Assembly (NCBI RefSeq): GCF_023744375.2
Contig: NZ_CP146284.1
Span: 1,426,001 to 1,490,000, forward strand
Length of the DNA: 64,000 bases
Source: Parabacteroides sp. AD58
GTDB taxonomy: Bacteria; Bacteroidota; Bacteroidia; Bacteroidales; Tannerellaceae
Direction of reading: 5' to 3'
The number at the start of each line of letters is the position of its first letter. Positions within the stretch are counted from its first letter, which is position 1. Under the pieces are notes generated by a model. That model was not told the DNA's origin. It saw nothing but the letters and a program-made list of their open reading frames with translations, and ran no database searches. This document shows positions 34,780 to 42,830 of the stretch, piece after piece. The translations under genes and the position numbers were made by a program.

Positions 34780-35499
34780 ATGGAAGACTATTTGATTTTA
34801 GAGGGGCTTCTCTCTATGGTTACGGAACTGAAAGGGAAGCAGGAAGCACAGGTAACGCCAGCCAGCCGGGAGGAAACTCTCGAACGGTTGGGAGCAATCG
34901 AGCAGGCATTATCGGAACTCCACAGTAGCCCGGCTGTTCCCGAAAAGGAATTGCAGGCTATCCAAAGCCAACTTGCCGACATAAGGAATGCGGAACAGGA
35001 GCAGCAGCAATCCATAGGAGAAGTGAGAAAATTTGTAACGGCTACCTACCGTTGTCTGAAAGAAATGCTGGATGCGTTGGATTCTTACCATAAGGAACGC
35101 ACAACTGAAAAAGCGGAAACCGAACCAGCATCGCTGTCCCAGCGGATAAGCGGTTTGTTGCGTCCGAAACTGCTTCTCTTTTTGGCAGGGCTGGTTGTCT
35201 GTTTCGTTTCTTTGTTCCTGAATGTCCGTTTGGCTGGACGAATGCAGCAGTTGCAGGACAACGATATGAAATACCGCTACATTCTGATGAAAGGGGAAGC
35301 GGACGGGGGCTGCCTTGATTTGCTGGAAACGAATTTTAGTAGGGAACGGGATAACGCTTTCATCCAAAACCTGACTGATTCGGTGACGGATTTTGAATTC
35401 CGCAGCAGGAAGCAGGCGGAAGCGTTGGAGCGTGCAAGGCTGCTCAATGAACAAGCCGAGCGGTTGAAAAAGGAAGCCAACCGACTGGGCAAGCCATAA
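34780..35499 (+). CDS. Coiled-coil membrane protein after the relaxase
   Basis: A 239-residue protein. A long Glu/Gln-rich coiled coil (about residues 15-115) precedes one membrane segment (about 130-150) and a second charged helix that ends 'LNEQAERLKKEANRLGKP'. It starts 5 bp after the relaxase, so is part of the mob transcript. Proteins of this shape follow relaxases in several Bacteroidetes mobilizable elements; the role is unknown. Confidence 0.7.
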   Translation: MEDYLILEGLLSMVTELKGKQEAQVTPASREETLERLGAIEQALSELHSSPAVPEKELQAIQSQLADIRNAEQEQQQSIGEVRKFVTATYRCLKEMLDALDSYHKERTTEKAETEPASLSQRISGLLRPKLLLFLAGLVVCFVSLFLNVRLAGRMQQLQDNDMKYRYILMKGEADGGCLDLLETNFSRERDNAFIQNLTDSVTDFEFRSRKQAEALERARLLNEQAERLKKEANRLGKP

Positions 35500-35554
35500 A
35501 CCGGGAAAACAAGGGATACAAACTGTAAATGTTAAAGCCCACCCAATATATGGA

Positions 35555-35595
35555 GAAAAGTGCAGTGCATCTTCGTGGTGTATTGCACTTTTTCT
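35555..35595 (+). terminator. Terminator of the IME mob operon
   Basis: GTGCAGTGCATC and TGGTGTATTGCAC form an imperfect stem around TTCG and are followed by a T5 run. Ends the mob transcript. Confidence 0.7.
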
Positions 35596-35787
35596 ATATT
35601 TGCGGATAGTCTAATTTGAAAAGCCCAAAATCCCCAATCCGCTGAATTGTTTGGATGATGATTAGGCAATGATTTAATTGTGAATAGGAACTGCACCTAC
35701 GGGGGCGTTTGCTGAAGTAAATATACTTGACAGATGCTATTATGAAGACATTAGCAACAATCAAATCATTATCGTTATTATGGACAT

Positions 35788-36000
35788 TTAAAGTAAAAAA
35801 GATATTCCTATAATGATTAAAGCAATAGATGCAAATATGTATCTATATCTTTTTGTAGAAAACATTGCTCCTATACAGGAGATAGATACAGCAAATTGCA
35901 TACATTTCAAACTTAACTCTGTAGTCTTAAATATACACATAGACAAAAAAGATAATGCCAAAACAAATATTATAGCATTCAATATATATTTCAGTTTCAT
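35788..36000 (-). CDS. Small membrane protein of the IME cassette
   Basis: A 70-residue protein starting at ATG 36000 (MKLKYILNAIIFVLALSFL) with three hydrophobic segments. It lies downstream of the decayed genes of the IME minus-strand cassette. No family recognised. An upstream in-frame Met at 36141 would include junk sequence and is less likely. Confidence 0.5.
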   Translation of the reverse strand: MKLKYILNAIIFVLALSFLSMCIFKTTELSLKCMQFAVSISCIGAMFSTKRYRYIFASIALIIIGISFLL

Positions 36001-36019
36001 ATTACTTTGATTTACATTG

Positions 36020-36150
36020 ACCTTATTATCAGTAGCATATAAATTGCTCATCCTATCCCAATAACCAATCCTATACAAGAGAACAAGGTGAATCTCTTTT
36101 CCTTGTATTTCAGCACATAGACCAGCCCGATAATAGCACATAAAGGAATA
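36020..36150 (-). pseudogene. Relic of a small membrane protein (paralogue of 23473)
   Basis: Minus-strand translation gives 'IPLCAIIGLVYVLKYKEKRF' and 'LVIGIG' before a stop, aligning with 'ISVCSILGIIYGYKYKDKSF' and 'LSIGIA' of the 23473 protein. The N-terminus is missing. Part of a decayed cassette. Confidence 0.6.
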
Positions 36151-36174
36151 TTAGATGAATCTGCATTTTCCCTT

Positions 36175-36292
36175 TGTTTACAAGGTATTTATATGTTCTT
36201 TCATCCTTTCTTTGCTCAATTTGCGAATCTCACGGTTCTCTTTGTTTTGTTGTAGCATACATTTATGCAACTTAATGTTCCTATGATTCAGT
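36175..36292 (-). pseudogene. Relic of the tail-anchored protein (paralogue of 24755)
   Basis: Minus-strand frames give 'GTLSCIN' and, after a one-base shift, 'NKENREIRKLSKERMKEHINTL' then a stop. These match 'GTLGCIN' and 'DKENRELRKLNRERIKEHHKYL' of the protein at 24755. The membrane tail is lost. Confidence 0.65.
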
Positions 36293-36703
36293 TTAATCTA
36301 TTTTCTCTAATTCAATCGTAGCTACTTTCTCTTTATCTGGACTAATTTCATTCTGTATAATGGTTATATGTTTTTGGGTATAGCTTTTGATAATCCAAGG
36401 GGCTCCACCCAAATATAAAGCATTGCTATTAAATGTGATATATTTCCCTTCTATTGTATAAGTAATATCAATTTCATCGTAACCTTCCCAATTTACTTTC
36501 CCTTTCTGAGTATCTACAAATTGCATACCGACCCCCATATTTTGTACTGTCCAAGCCTCACAATGCCCTATTCCACGCCATGAAGTCTGATAAAGTGCTT
36601 CGGGGGTTAATTCATTTGTCTGTTCATTATCATCATCGCAGTTTATAAAACAGAATGTACAGAGGAATAGCATAAGTATTCCAAGAATTTCTTTTGTTTT
36701 CAT
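36293..36703 (-). CDS. Secreted lipoprotein of the IME cassette
   Basis: A 136-residue predicted lipoprotein with lipobox FINC (Cys about residue 22) and a DDDN-rich mature start. The domain shares 'ALYQTSWRGI', 'YTIEGKYITFNSNALYLGGAPWII' and 'IELEKID' with the lipoprotein at 25153, showing homology. It is the first gene after the Crp-type regulator. Function unknown. Confidence 0.65.
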   Translation of the reverse strand: MKTKEILGILMLFLCTFCFINCDDDNEQTNELTPEALYQTSWRGIGHCEAWTVQNMGVGMQFVDTQKGKVNWEGYDEIDITYTIEGKYITFNSNALYLGGAPWIIKSYTQKHITIIQNEISPDKEKVATIELEKID

Positions 36704-36857
36704 ATTCTCTTTTTTATTTTTTGTTTAACTCATTCAATCTTTATTTTGTTTCTTCGTTGAACCAACCAAAGATAAGACAAAGATAAAAAGAAGAATCCTT
36801 TGGCAGATTAAGATACTCTTGGAATATTGTTATGAATGTAAATTTCTAAACCTATGT

Positions 36858-37442
36858 TTATTTTTTGTTGTCAAGACTTTGCTTGCGTCTGATTCGGCTC
36901 ATGTGTACGGGTGTAATTTTAAGGTAGGATGCTATTTCTTTTAGTGATACCATTTGAAGGATTGCAGGGCATTTTTTTAAAAGTTGGAGGTAACGCTCTT
37001 CCGGTGTGAATCTGAATAAATCCAAATAACGTGAATATGATTGGAAAAACATCTGTTCGGCTGCGATACGGGCTATCCGTTGGCTTTCTTTGTTCTCCTC
37101 GAATTTTTGCTGTAAGAATGCAGAAGAACAGATGTAAATCTCGCACGGGATTATTGCCTGTATATTCAATTCTGATTTCATGCCATATAAGCAAGTGGGG
37201 TAATCGCCTATAAATTCATTTGGAAAGGAAAAACCGACATTATACGGCTTGTTTTCTGTCCGGTTGGTACAACTGTATTTGACTACACCTGACAAGATAA
37301 ACCCGAAGAAAGAACATACATCATCTTCATGGAGAATAAACTCATTCTTTTTATAATGTCGTAACTCTCCATGTTTTAGACACAATTCTTTAAAAAAATC
37401 TATGTCTATATTGCTCATATATGAATTAAATTCAGTCATCAT
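36858..37442 (-). CDS. Crp/Fnr-family regulator of the IME
   Basis: A 194-residue regulator clearly homologous to that at 25681: same 'MSNI..DFFK.LCLK.G', 'YNVGFSFPNEFIGDYPTCLYGMKSE' and winged-helix 'VSLKEIASYLKITPVHMSRIRRK'. Sensor domain N-terminal, DNA-binding C-terminal. It heads the IME cassette and probably controls it. The ligand is unknown. Confidence 0.85.
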   Translation of the reverse strand: MMTEFNSYMSNIDIDFFKELCLKHGELRHYKKNEFILHEDDVCSFFGFILSGVVKYSCTNRTENKPYNVGFSFPNEFIGDYPTCLYGMKSELNIQAIIPCEIYICSSAFLQQKFEENKESQRIARIAAEQMFFQSYSRYLDLFRFTPEERYLQLLKKCPAILQMVSLKEIASYLKITPVHMSRIRRKQSLDNKK

Positions 37443-37897
37443 TTACTTGTCATTGGTGCAAATGTATAAAAAATGCCTGAAATATGCTTGATAGTACTTA
37501 ACTACATTGTTTAAATATTCAAAAAAGTATGTAACATAACATGTTTGTTATATTTTTAAGTTCAAAGGTTTAGTACGTTTCTTTGTCTGTATATCCAAAA
37601 CGAACTAAACTTATTTAGACAGCAAATTATATATGCTGGCGAAAAAAGAAAAACAGAGTTTCTTTCTCTTTTTGCCAGTATCATGTCTATTTTTCACTGA
37701 AAAACGAGAGAAAACAGATATAAAAACATCTCCTACCACATTTACCCCTTAACAACAAATATCCTTTTCTGTTTTCTTATAATCACTCTATTTGTATGCA
37801 AATTGTATGCTTTAAAAATATTAATATTGATGTGGTTTATACCATAATTAACTGATATTTAGTATTAAATAAATAAATGTTGGTACGGATTAATCAC
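37443..37897. other. Gene-free right end of the IME
   Basis: No gene. It contains the GTTTAGTACGTTT...AAACGAACTAAAC inverted repeat (37569-37610), the right copies of the two arm repeats (37787-37810 and 37849-37862), and should include the promoter of the Crp-type regulator. Confidence 0.6.
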
Positions 37898-37911
37898 TAC
37901 CAACCGCAACA
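37898..37911 (+). repeat. Right attachment-site repeat
   Basis: TACCAACCGCAACA; see the left copy at 28743. From here traG resumes in frame. Confidence 0.7.
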
Positions 37912-39092
37912 AGTTCATCCTCGGACCTTCGGGCAGCGGAAAGTCATTCTTTACCAACCACATGGTGCGCCAGTATTACGAACAGGGAGCGCATGTGCTG
38001 CTGGTGGACACGGGCAATTCCTATCAGGGACTATGCAGCCTTATCCATGCCCGCACGCATGGAGAGGACGGCATCTATTTCACCTATGAGGAGAGCGATC
38101 CGATTGCCTTCAATCCTTTCTACGTGGAGGACGGTGTGTTTGACATCGAAAAGAAGGAGTCTATCAAGACGCTTATCCTTACCCTGTGGAAACGTGACGA
38201 CGAGCCGCCGACACGTGCCGAGGAGGTGGCGCTCTCCAATGCGGTCAATCTCTTTCTGGAGAAGATACGCACGGACAGTACCGTGGTTCCGTCCTTCAAT
38301 ACCTTCTATGAGTTCATCCGCGACGAGTATCAGGAAATCCTGAAGACCAAGCGTACACGGGAGAAGGATTTTGACGTGTGGGGATTCCTGAATGTGCTGG
38401 AACCTTATTACAAGGGTGGCGAATACGACTATCTGTTAAACTCCGATAAACAGCTTGATCTGTTGTCCAAACGCTTCATCGTCTTTGAGTTGGACAATAT
38501 CAAGGACAACAAGGTACTGTTCCCGATTGTCACCATCATCATCATGGAAACCTTCATCAACAAGATGAGAAAGCTGAAAGGTATTCGCAAAATGATTCTG
38601 CTGGAGGAGGCATGGAAGGCCATCAGCAAGGAAGGTATGGCGGAATATCTGAAGTACCTTTTTAAGACCGTCCGAAAGTTTTTCGGGGAGGCTGTTGTCG
38701 TTACCCAGGAGGTGGAAGACATCATTTCGTCACCCATCGTCAAGGGAACCATCATCAACAACAGTGACTGCAAGATTTTGTTGGACCAGCGGAAGTATGT
38801 CAACAAGTTCGATGAAATCCAGTCCCTGCTGGGCCTGACCGACAAGGAACGTGCGCAGATTCTCTCCATCAACATGGCCAACAGCCCGTCCCGCAAGTAC
38901 AAGGAAGTGTGGATAGGTCTCGGCGGAACGCAGTCGGCGGTCTATGCCACCGAGGTCTCGCCCGAAGAGTACTACACCTACACGACCGAGGAGACGGAAA
39001 AGCTGGAACTGATGCGGCTTACCCGGAAGCTGGGTGGCAATATCGAGCTGGCAATCAAGCAGCTGGCCGAGAGTAAACGTAACAGTAAGTAA
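37899..39092 (+). pseudogene. traG: TraG C-terminal part (VirB4-like ATPase core)
   Basis: 397 codons continuing traG in frame: 'TNRNKFILGPSGSGKSFFTNH', Walker A GPSGSGKS at about 37923-37946, and Walker B region KMILLEEAW at about 38599-38625. The first in-frame ATG is 37962, after the Walker A, so any product started there lacks nucleotide binding. An in-frame TAA at 37866 lies in IME sequence. The gene needs precise IME excision to be restored. Confidence 0.9.
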
Positions 39093-39113
39093 CATTCAAA
39101 AATCAAGAAAGAC

Positions 39114-40163
39114 ATGAAATTTACCGAATGGATAAGACATCGGATTGTCGGTCGTCTCCGGGAACCGGACTACCGGGAATTGCAGGAGATTGCTCAAAAA
39201 GCCAAACTTCTTGCCGGTGTGTACAATCACGGGGAACTTGCAAAGCTTATCAGGGAGTACAGTCATTCGGAAAAAGCTATTGAACAGATCGCCCTGCTGA
39301 TAGCGAAATCCGAACCCTTCGATTCTCCCATATCAACGATGAAAAAGGAATCCGTAAATATGATGGATGTATTGACGGATACTCCATTTATGGCGAAACA
39401 CGGCTCTCAACTGACGGATATCCCACCATCGGAAGCCACATCAGTGCATGGCTTGTTCGCAATGTACACCGTTATGCGTGATTGGGGATGTACGAAATAT
39501 CCGATGAATAGAATTGAACGCCCGCCACATAGTGAAGTAATATCCGCAATAGGAATATTGGACTTCCAGAGAAAGAGCCGGGATGTATCTGAACTATGCG
39601 AACTCGCCTCATACAGCATGCTTCCATCGACCTACGTCAAGCTGCGCTATGGCATTGAGGACAAATGCAGTACCTATGAATGGCTCGAAAGCTATCTGAT
39701 GGACAGGGATGACTGCTGCATTGAGCCTGATGTCAGGATGAACATTCCCCGTATAGAAGCCGAGATGTGTGCGGCGGCTGAAAAGGCGGTCGAGAATATC
39801 CCCGGAGTCCGTCTGCCGGACTTCTATCTTGAGAGACTTGACCGGGAGCTTGACAAATTGGGGCGTATCGCCGTGTCACCGGATGCTTCAAACGATCTTA
39901 TCAATGTGCAACCGGATTTTCTGATCAAATACGGTATTGACAAGACCGCAGCCCCGGAAGAACAATCCCGTCAGGCACAGAAAGCCTACAAAGAACTGGA
40001 TGACAGGTTAGTCCGGGTTACCAGCCGCAGACCGTATGCTGACGAATTCTTCGCCTCCCTCAGACACGGGAAAGAAAAACTGGCAGAGGCAGACCGTCCG
40101 AGATCGGTACACAAGCCTATCCTCCGTAACCCGCCGTCCAAAGGGCGAAAGATGGGACTTTGA
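39114..40163 (+). CDS. Unidentified protein between traG and traI
   Basis: A 349-residue soluble protein, starting 21 bp after traG. It is largely helical, with charged and Tyr-rich stretches ('FTEWIRHRIVGRLREPDYRELQEIA' at the N-terminus; a basic tail ends 'LRNPPSKGRKMGL'). No signal peptide. It takes the traH position in the operon, but I cannot confirm a relation to CTnDOT traH. Possibly an accessory cytoplasmic factor of the secretion system, or an insertion. Confidence 0.6.
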   Translation: MKFTEWIRHRIVGRLREPDYRELQEIAQKAKLLAGVYNHGELAKLIREYSHSEKAIEQIALLIAKSEPFDSPISTMKKESVNMMDVLTDTPFMAKHGSQLTDIPPSEATSVHGLFAMYTVMRDWGCTKYPMNRIERPPHSEVISAIGILDFQRKSRDVSELCELASYSMLPSTYVKLRYGIEDKCSTYEWLESYLMDRDDCCIEPDVRMNIPRIEAEMCAAAEKAVENIPGVRLPDFYLERLDRELDKLGRIAVSPDASNDLINVQPDFLIKYGIDKTAAPEEQSRQAQKAYKELDDRLVRVTSRRPYADEFFASLRHGKEKLAEADRPRSVHKPILRNPPSKGRKMGL

Positions 40164-40206
40164 ACTTACGGAAAAAAAGATTTATCAACCATTAAAGATT
40201 AACGAC

Positions 40207-40839
40207 ATGAAAAAAAGAATTATGACAGCCTTATGCTGTATCTGCCTTCTTTCGGCAGGCAAGGCACACGCCCAATGGGTAGTGACCGACCCCGGGAATC
40301 TTGCCCAGGGCATCATCAACGCCGCCAAGAATATTGTCCACACGTCCTCGACGGCCAGCAACATGCTCAACAATTTTCAGGAGACGGTCAAGATTTACAA
40401 GCAGGGCAAGGAGTATTATGACGGCCTTAGGAAGGTCAAGAATCTGGTACGCGATGCCCGCAAGGTGCAGCAGACCATCCTGATGGTCGGTGACATCACG
40501 GAAATCTATGTGACCAGTTATGAGCGTATGCTCAGTGACCCTTATTTCACCCCTGAGGAACTGAGTGCCATCGCCCTTGGCTACACGAAGCTGCTGGAGG
40601 AAAGTGCCAATCTGCTGACAGACCTGAAGACGGTGGTCAATGAGAACGGGCTTTCGATGAACGACAAGGAACGTATGGACATCATCGACCGCTGCTATAC
40701 CGACATGCTGCAATACCGCAGTCTGGTGCAGTACTATACCAACAAGAACATCGGCGTGTCGTACCTGCGAGCCAAGAAGCAGAATGACCTTGACCGCGTG
40801 ATGGCCCTGTACGGTTCACCCAACGAACGCTACTGGTAA
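40207..40839 (+). CDS. traI: TraI, DUF4141 periplasmic transfer protein
   Basis: A 210-residue protein with a signal peptide (MKKRIMTALCCICLLSAGKA, then HAQW cleavage) and a helical mature part ('NFQETVKIYKQGKEYYDGL', 'LTKL' style heptads). DUF4141/TraI family of Bacteroidales elements. The secreted helical form resembles VirB5-like minor pilus proteins, an inference. ATG at 40207 chosen: it begins the signal peptide. Confidence 0.9.
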   Translation: MKKRIMTALCCICLLSAGKAHAQWVVTDPGNLAQGIINAAKNIVHTSSTASNMLNNFQETVKIYKQGKEYYDGLRKVKNLVRDARKVQQTILMVGDITEIYVTSYERMLSDPYFTPEELSAIALGYTKLLEESANLLTDLKTVVNENGLSMNDKERMDIIDRCYTDMLQYRSLVQYYTNKNIGVSYLRAKKQNDLDRVMALYGSPNERYW

Positions 40840-40857
40840 TTTCAAGGAGGATTGCTT

Positions 40858-41862
40858 ATGGTATTGTTGGCTGTGAATTTTGACAATCTGCACCAGATTC
40901 TGCAAAGTCTGTACACGGACATGATGCCGCTCTGTTCGCAGATGACCGGCGTGGCCAAGGGCCTTGCCGGATTGGGAGCCCTCTTTTATGTGGCGTACCG
41001 TGTCTGGCAGTCGCTGGCCAGGGCCGAACCCATTGACGTGTTCCCCCTGCTGCGCCCGTTTGCTCTGGGTATCTGCATCATGTTTTTCCCGACCATTGTG
41101 CTGGGTACGCTCAACAGCATCCTGTCACCCGTCGTGACCGGAACGCACAAGATTCTGGAGACGCAGACTTTCGACATGAACGAGTACCGGGAGCAGAAGG
41201 ACAAGCTGGAGATTGAGGCGATGCGGAGGAATCCCGAGACGGCCTACCTGGTGGACAAGGAGGCTTTTGACAACAAGCTGGACGAGTTGGGAGCCCTGGA
41301 CGCCATCGAGGCGTGCGGCATGTACGTGGACCGTGCCATGTACAACATGAAGAAGGCGGTGCAGAACTTTTTCCGCGAGCTGCTGGAACTGATGTTCAAT
41401 GCCGCCGCACTGGTGGTGGATACGCTCAGGACCTTCTTCCTGATTGTCCTTTCCATACTCGGGCCCATCTCCTTTGCCATTTCGTGCTGGGACGGTTTCC
41501 AGGCTTCGCTCAGCCAGTGGTTTGTCCGCTATATCAGCATCTATCTGTGGTTGCCCGTCTCTGACCTTTTCAGCAGTGTGCTGGCCCGCATACAGACTCT
41601 GATGCTTCAGAAGGACATCGAGCAGCTGTCTGACCCCAACTTCATTCCGGACAGTTCCAATGCCGTGTATATCACGTTCCTTATCATCGGCATCATCGGG
41701 TATTTCACCATCCCGACCGTGGCGAACTGGATCGTGCAGGCCGGAGGAGGTGCCGGAAACTACGGAAAGAACGTGAACCAGACGGCTTCCAAGGCCGGGT
41801 CCATCGTGGGAGGCGCCACCGGTGCCGCCGTGGGCAACGTGACCGGAAGACTGTTCAAGTAA
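40858..41862 (+). CDS. traJ: TraJ, polytopic VirB6-like membrane protein
   Basis: A 334-residue integral membrane protein, start at ATG 40858 with AAGGAGG (40844-40850) 7 bp upstream, an unusually strong ribosome site for this group. Hydrophobic segments lie at about residues 37-52, 62-90, 180-215 and 270-295. A Gly/Ala-rich C-terminus ends 'GGATGAAVGNVTGRLFK'. TraJ of CTnDOT-type elements corresponds to VirB6 inner-membrane channel components. Confidence 0.92.
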   Translation: MVLLAVNFDNLHQILQSLYTDMMPLCSQMTGVAKGLAGLGALFYVAYRVWQSLARAEPIDVFPLLRPFALGICIMFFPTIVLGTLNSILSPVVTGTHKILETQTFDMNEYREQKDKLEIEAMRRNPETAYLVDKEAFDNKLDELGALDAIEACGMYVDRAMYNMKKAVQNFFRELLELMFNAAALVVDTLRTFFLIVLSILGPISFAISCWDGFQASLSQWFVRYISIYLWLPVSDLFSSVLARIQTLMLQKDIEQLSDPNFIPDSSNAVYITFLIIGIIGYFTIPTVANWIVQAGGGAGNYGKNVNQTASKAGSIVGGATGAAVGNVTGRLFK

Positions 41863-41895
41863 TCAAGTAATGACAATCAAAAAAACTGAAAGACA

Positions 41896-42519
41896 ATGGA
41901 ATTCAAATCACTGAACAATATCGAGACCAGCTTCCGGCATCTGCGCCTGTTCGGAATCGTCTATCTGGGCGTCTGCACCCTGCTTGTGGGCTATTCCGTG
42001 TGGAAGGCGTACAGCTTTGCCGAAGCCCAGCGCCAGAAAATCTATGTGCTGGACGAAGGAAAGTCGCTCATGCTCGCCCTCTCGCAGGACCTGGAGCAGA
42101 ACCGCCCCGTAGAGGCAAGGGAGCATGTCAGACGCTTCCACGAGCTGTTCTTCACGCTGGCACCCGACAAGAGTGCCATCGAGGGGAACGTGCAGCGTGC
42201 CATGTTCCTGAGCGACCGTTCCGCCTATTCCCATTATGGTGATCTGGCCGAACAGGGTTACTACAATAGAATCATTTCGGGCAATGTCAGCCAGCGTATC
42301 GAGATAGACAGCGTGAAGTGCGACTTCAACACCTATCCGTATGATGTCATGACATACGCACGTCTTTTCATCATCCGTGAGAAGAGCGTGACGGAACGCA
42401 GCCTTGTCACGCATGGCAGGCTGCGGAACTCCACCCGCAGTGACAACAATCCGCACGGGTTCATCCTGGAAGGGTTCCGCGTGCTGGAGAACAGGGATAT
42501 CAGAATGTATGACAGATAA
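41896..42519 (+). CDS. traK: TraK, VirB8-like bitopic protein
   Basis: A 207-residue protein with one N-terminal membrane segment (about residues 17-36) and a periplasmic domain ('DKSAIEGNVQRAMFLSDRSAYSHY'). TraK of Bacteroidales elements fits the VirB8 topology, an inner-membrane assembly factor. It sits directly after traJ. Confidence 0.9.
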   Translation: MEFKSLNNIETSFRHLRLFGIVYLGVCTLLVGYSVWKAYSFAEAQRQKIYVLDEGKSLMLALSQDLEQNRPVEAREHVRRFHELFFTLAPDKSAIEGNVQRAMFLSDRSAYSHYGDLAEQGYYNRIISGNVSQRIEIDSVKCDFNTYPYDVMTYARLFIIREKSVTERSLVTHGRLRNSTRSDNNPHGFILEGFRVLENRDIRMYDR

Positions 42520-42532
42520 AAACAAGGTATGT

Positions 42533-42814
42533 ATGAGAAAGATGTATGTAAAAATCAAGGATTTTATCGGGGGCAGGCTGCGCGGCCTTTGTGACAGGCT
42601 CACACCCCGTCAGAGGGCAATCGCCGTCATCGTGATGGCTTCCCTTTTCGCGCTGGTCAATTTCTACATGATTTTCCGGGCGGTTTATGACATCGGGCGG
42701 GAGGACGCCCGGCAGGACGTCATCAGGATTACTCCGCTTGAGGTTCCCGACTTTGTGCCGGCGGATACCCTTTCCGATGTGAAAATCCGTGAGATGGAAG
42801 AGTTTTTTAACTAG
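42533..42814 (+). CDS. traL: TraL, small membrane protein
   Basis: A 93-residue protein with a basic N-terminus and one membrane segment (about residues 31-50), then a polar tail ('FVPADTLSDVKIREMEEFFN'). It has the position and topology of TraL in CTnDOT-type operons. Start at 42533; a second in-frame Met is at 42542. Confidence 0.82.
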   Translation: MRKMYVKIKDFIGGRLRGLCDRLTPRQRAIAVIVMASLFALVNFYMIFRAVYDIGREDARQDVIRITPLEVPDFVPADTLSDVKIREMEEFFN

Positions 42815-42830
42815 TTCAACAGGTAAGGTT

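Larger units (their letters stand above)
28743..37911 (+). mobile_element. Integrative mobilizable element inserted in traG
   Basis: About 9.16 kb bounded by the imperfect 14-bp repeat TACCAACCGTAATA (28743-28756) and TACCAACCGCAACA (37898-37911), both part of the traG coding sequence. It carries an integrase, two small helix-turn-helix proteins, an AAA ATPase, a primase, an oriT candidate, MobC-like and relaxase genes, a coiled-coil membrane protein, and a minus-strand Crp/lipoprotein cassette. No type IV secretion genes are present, so it relies on another element for transfer. Layout resembles NBU- and Tn4555-like mobilizable elements. Confidence 0.88.
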
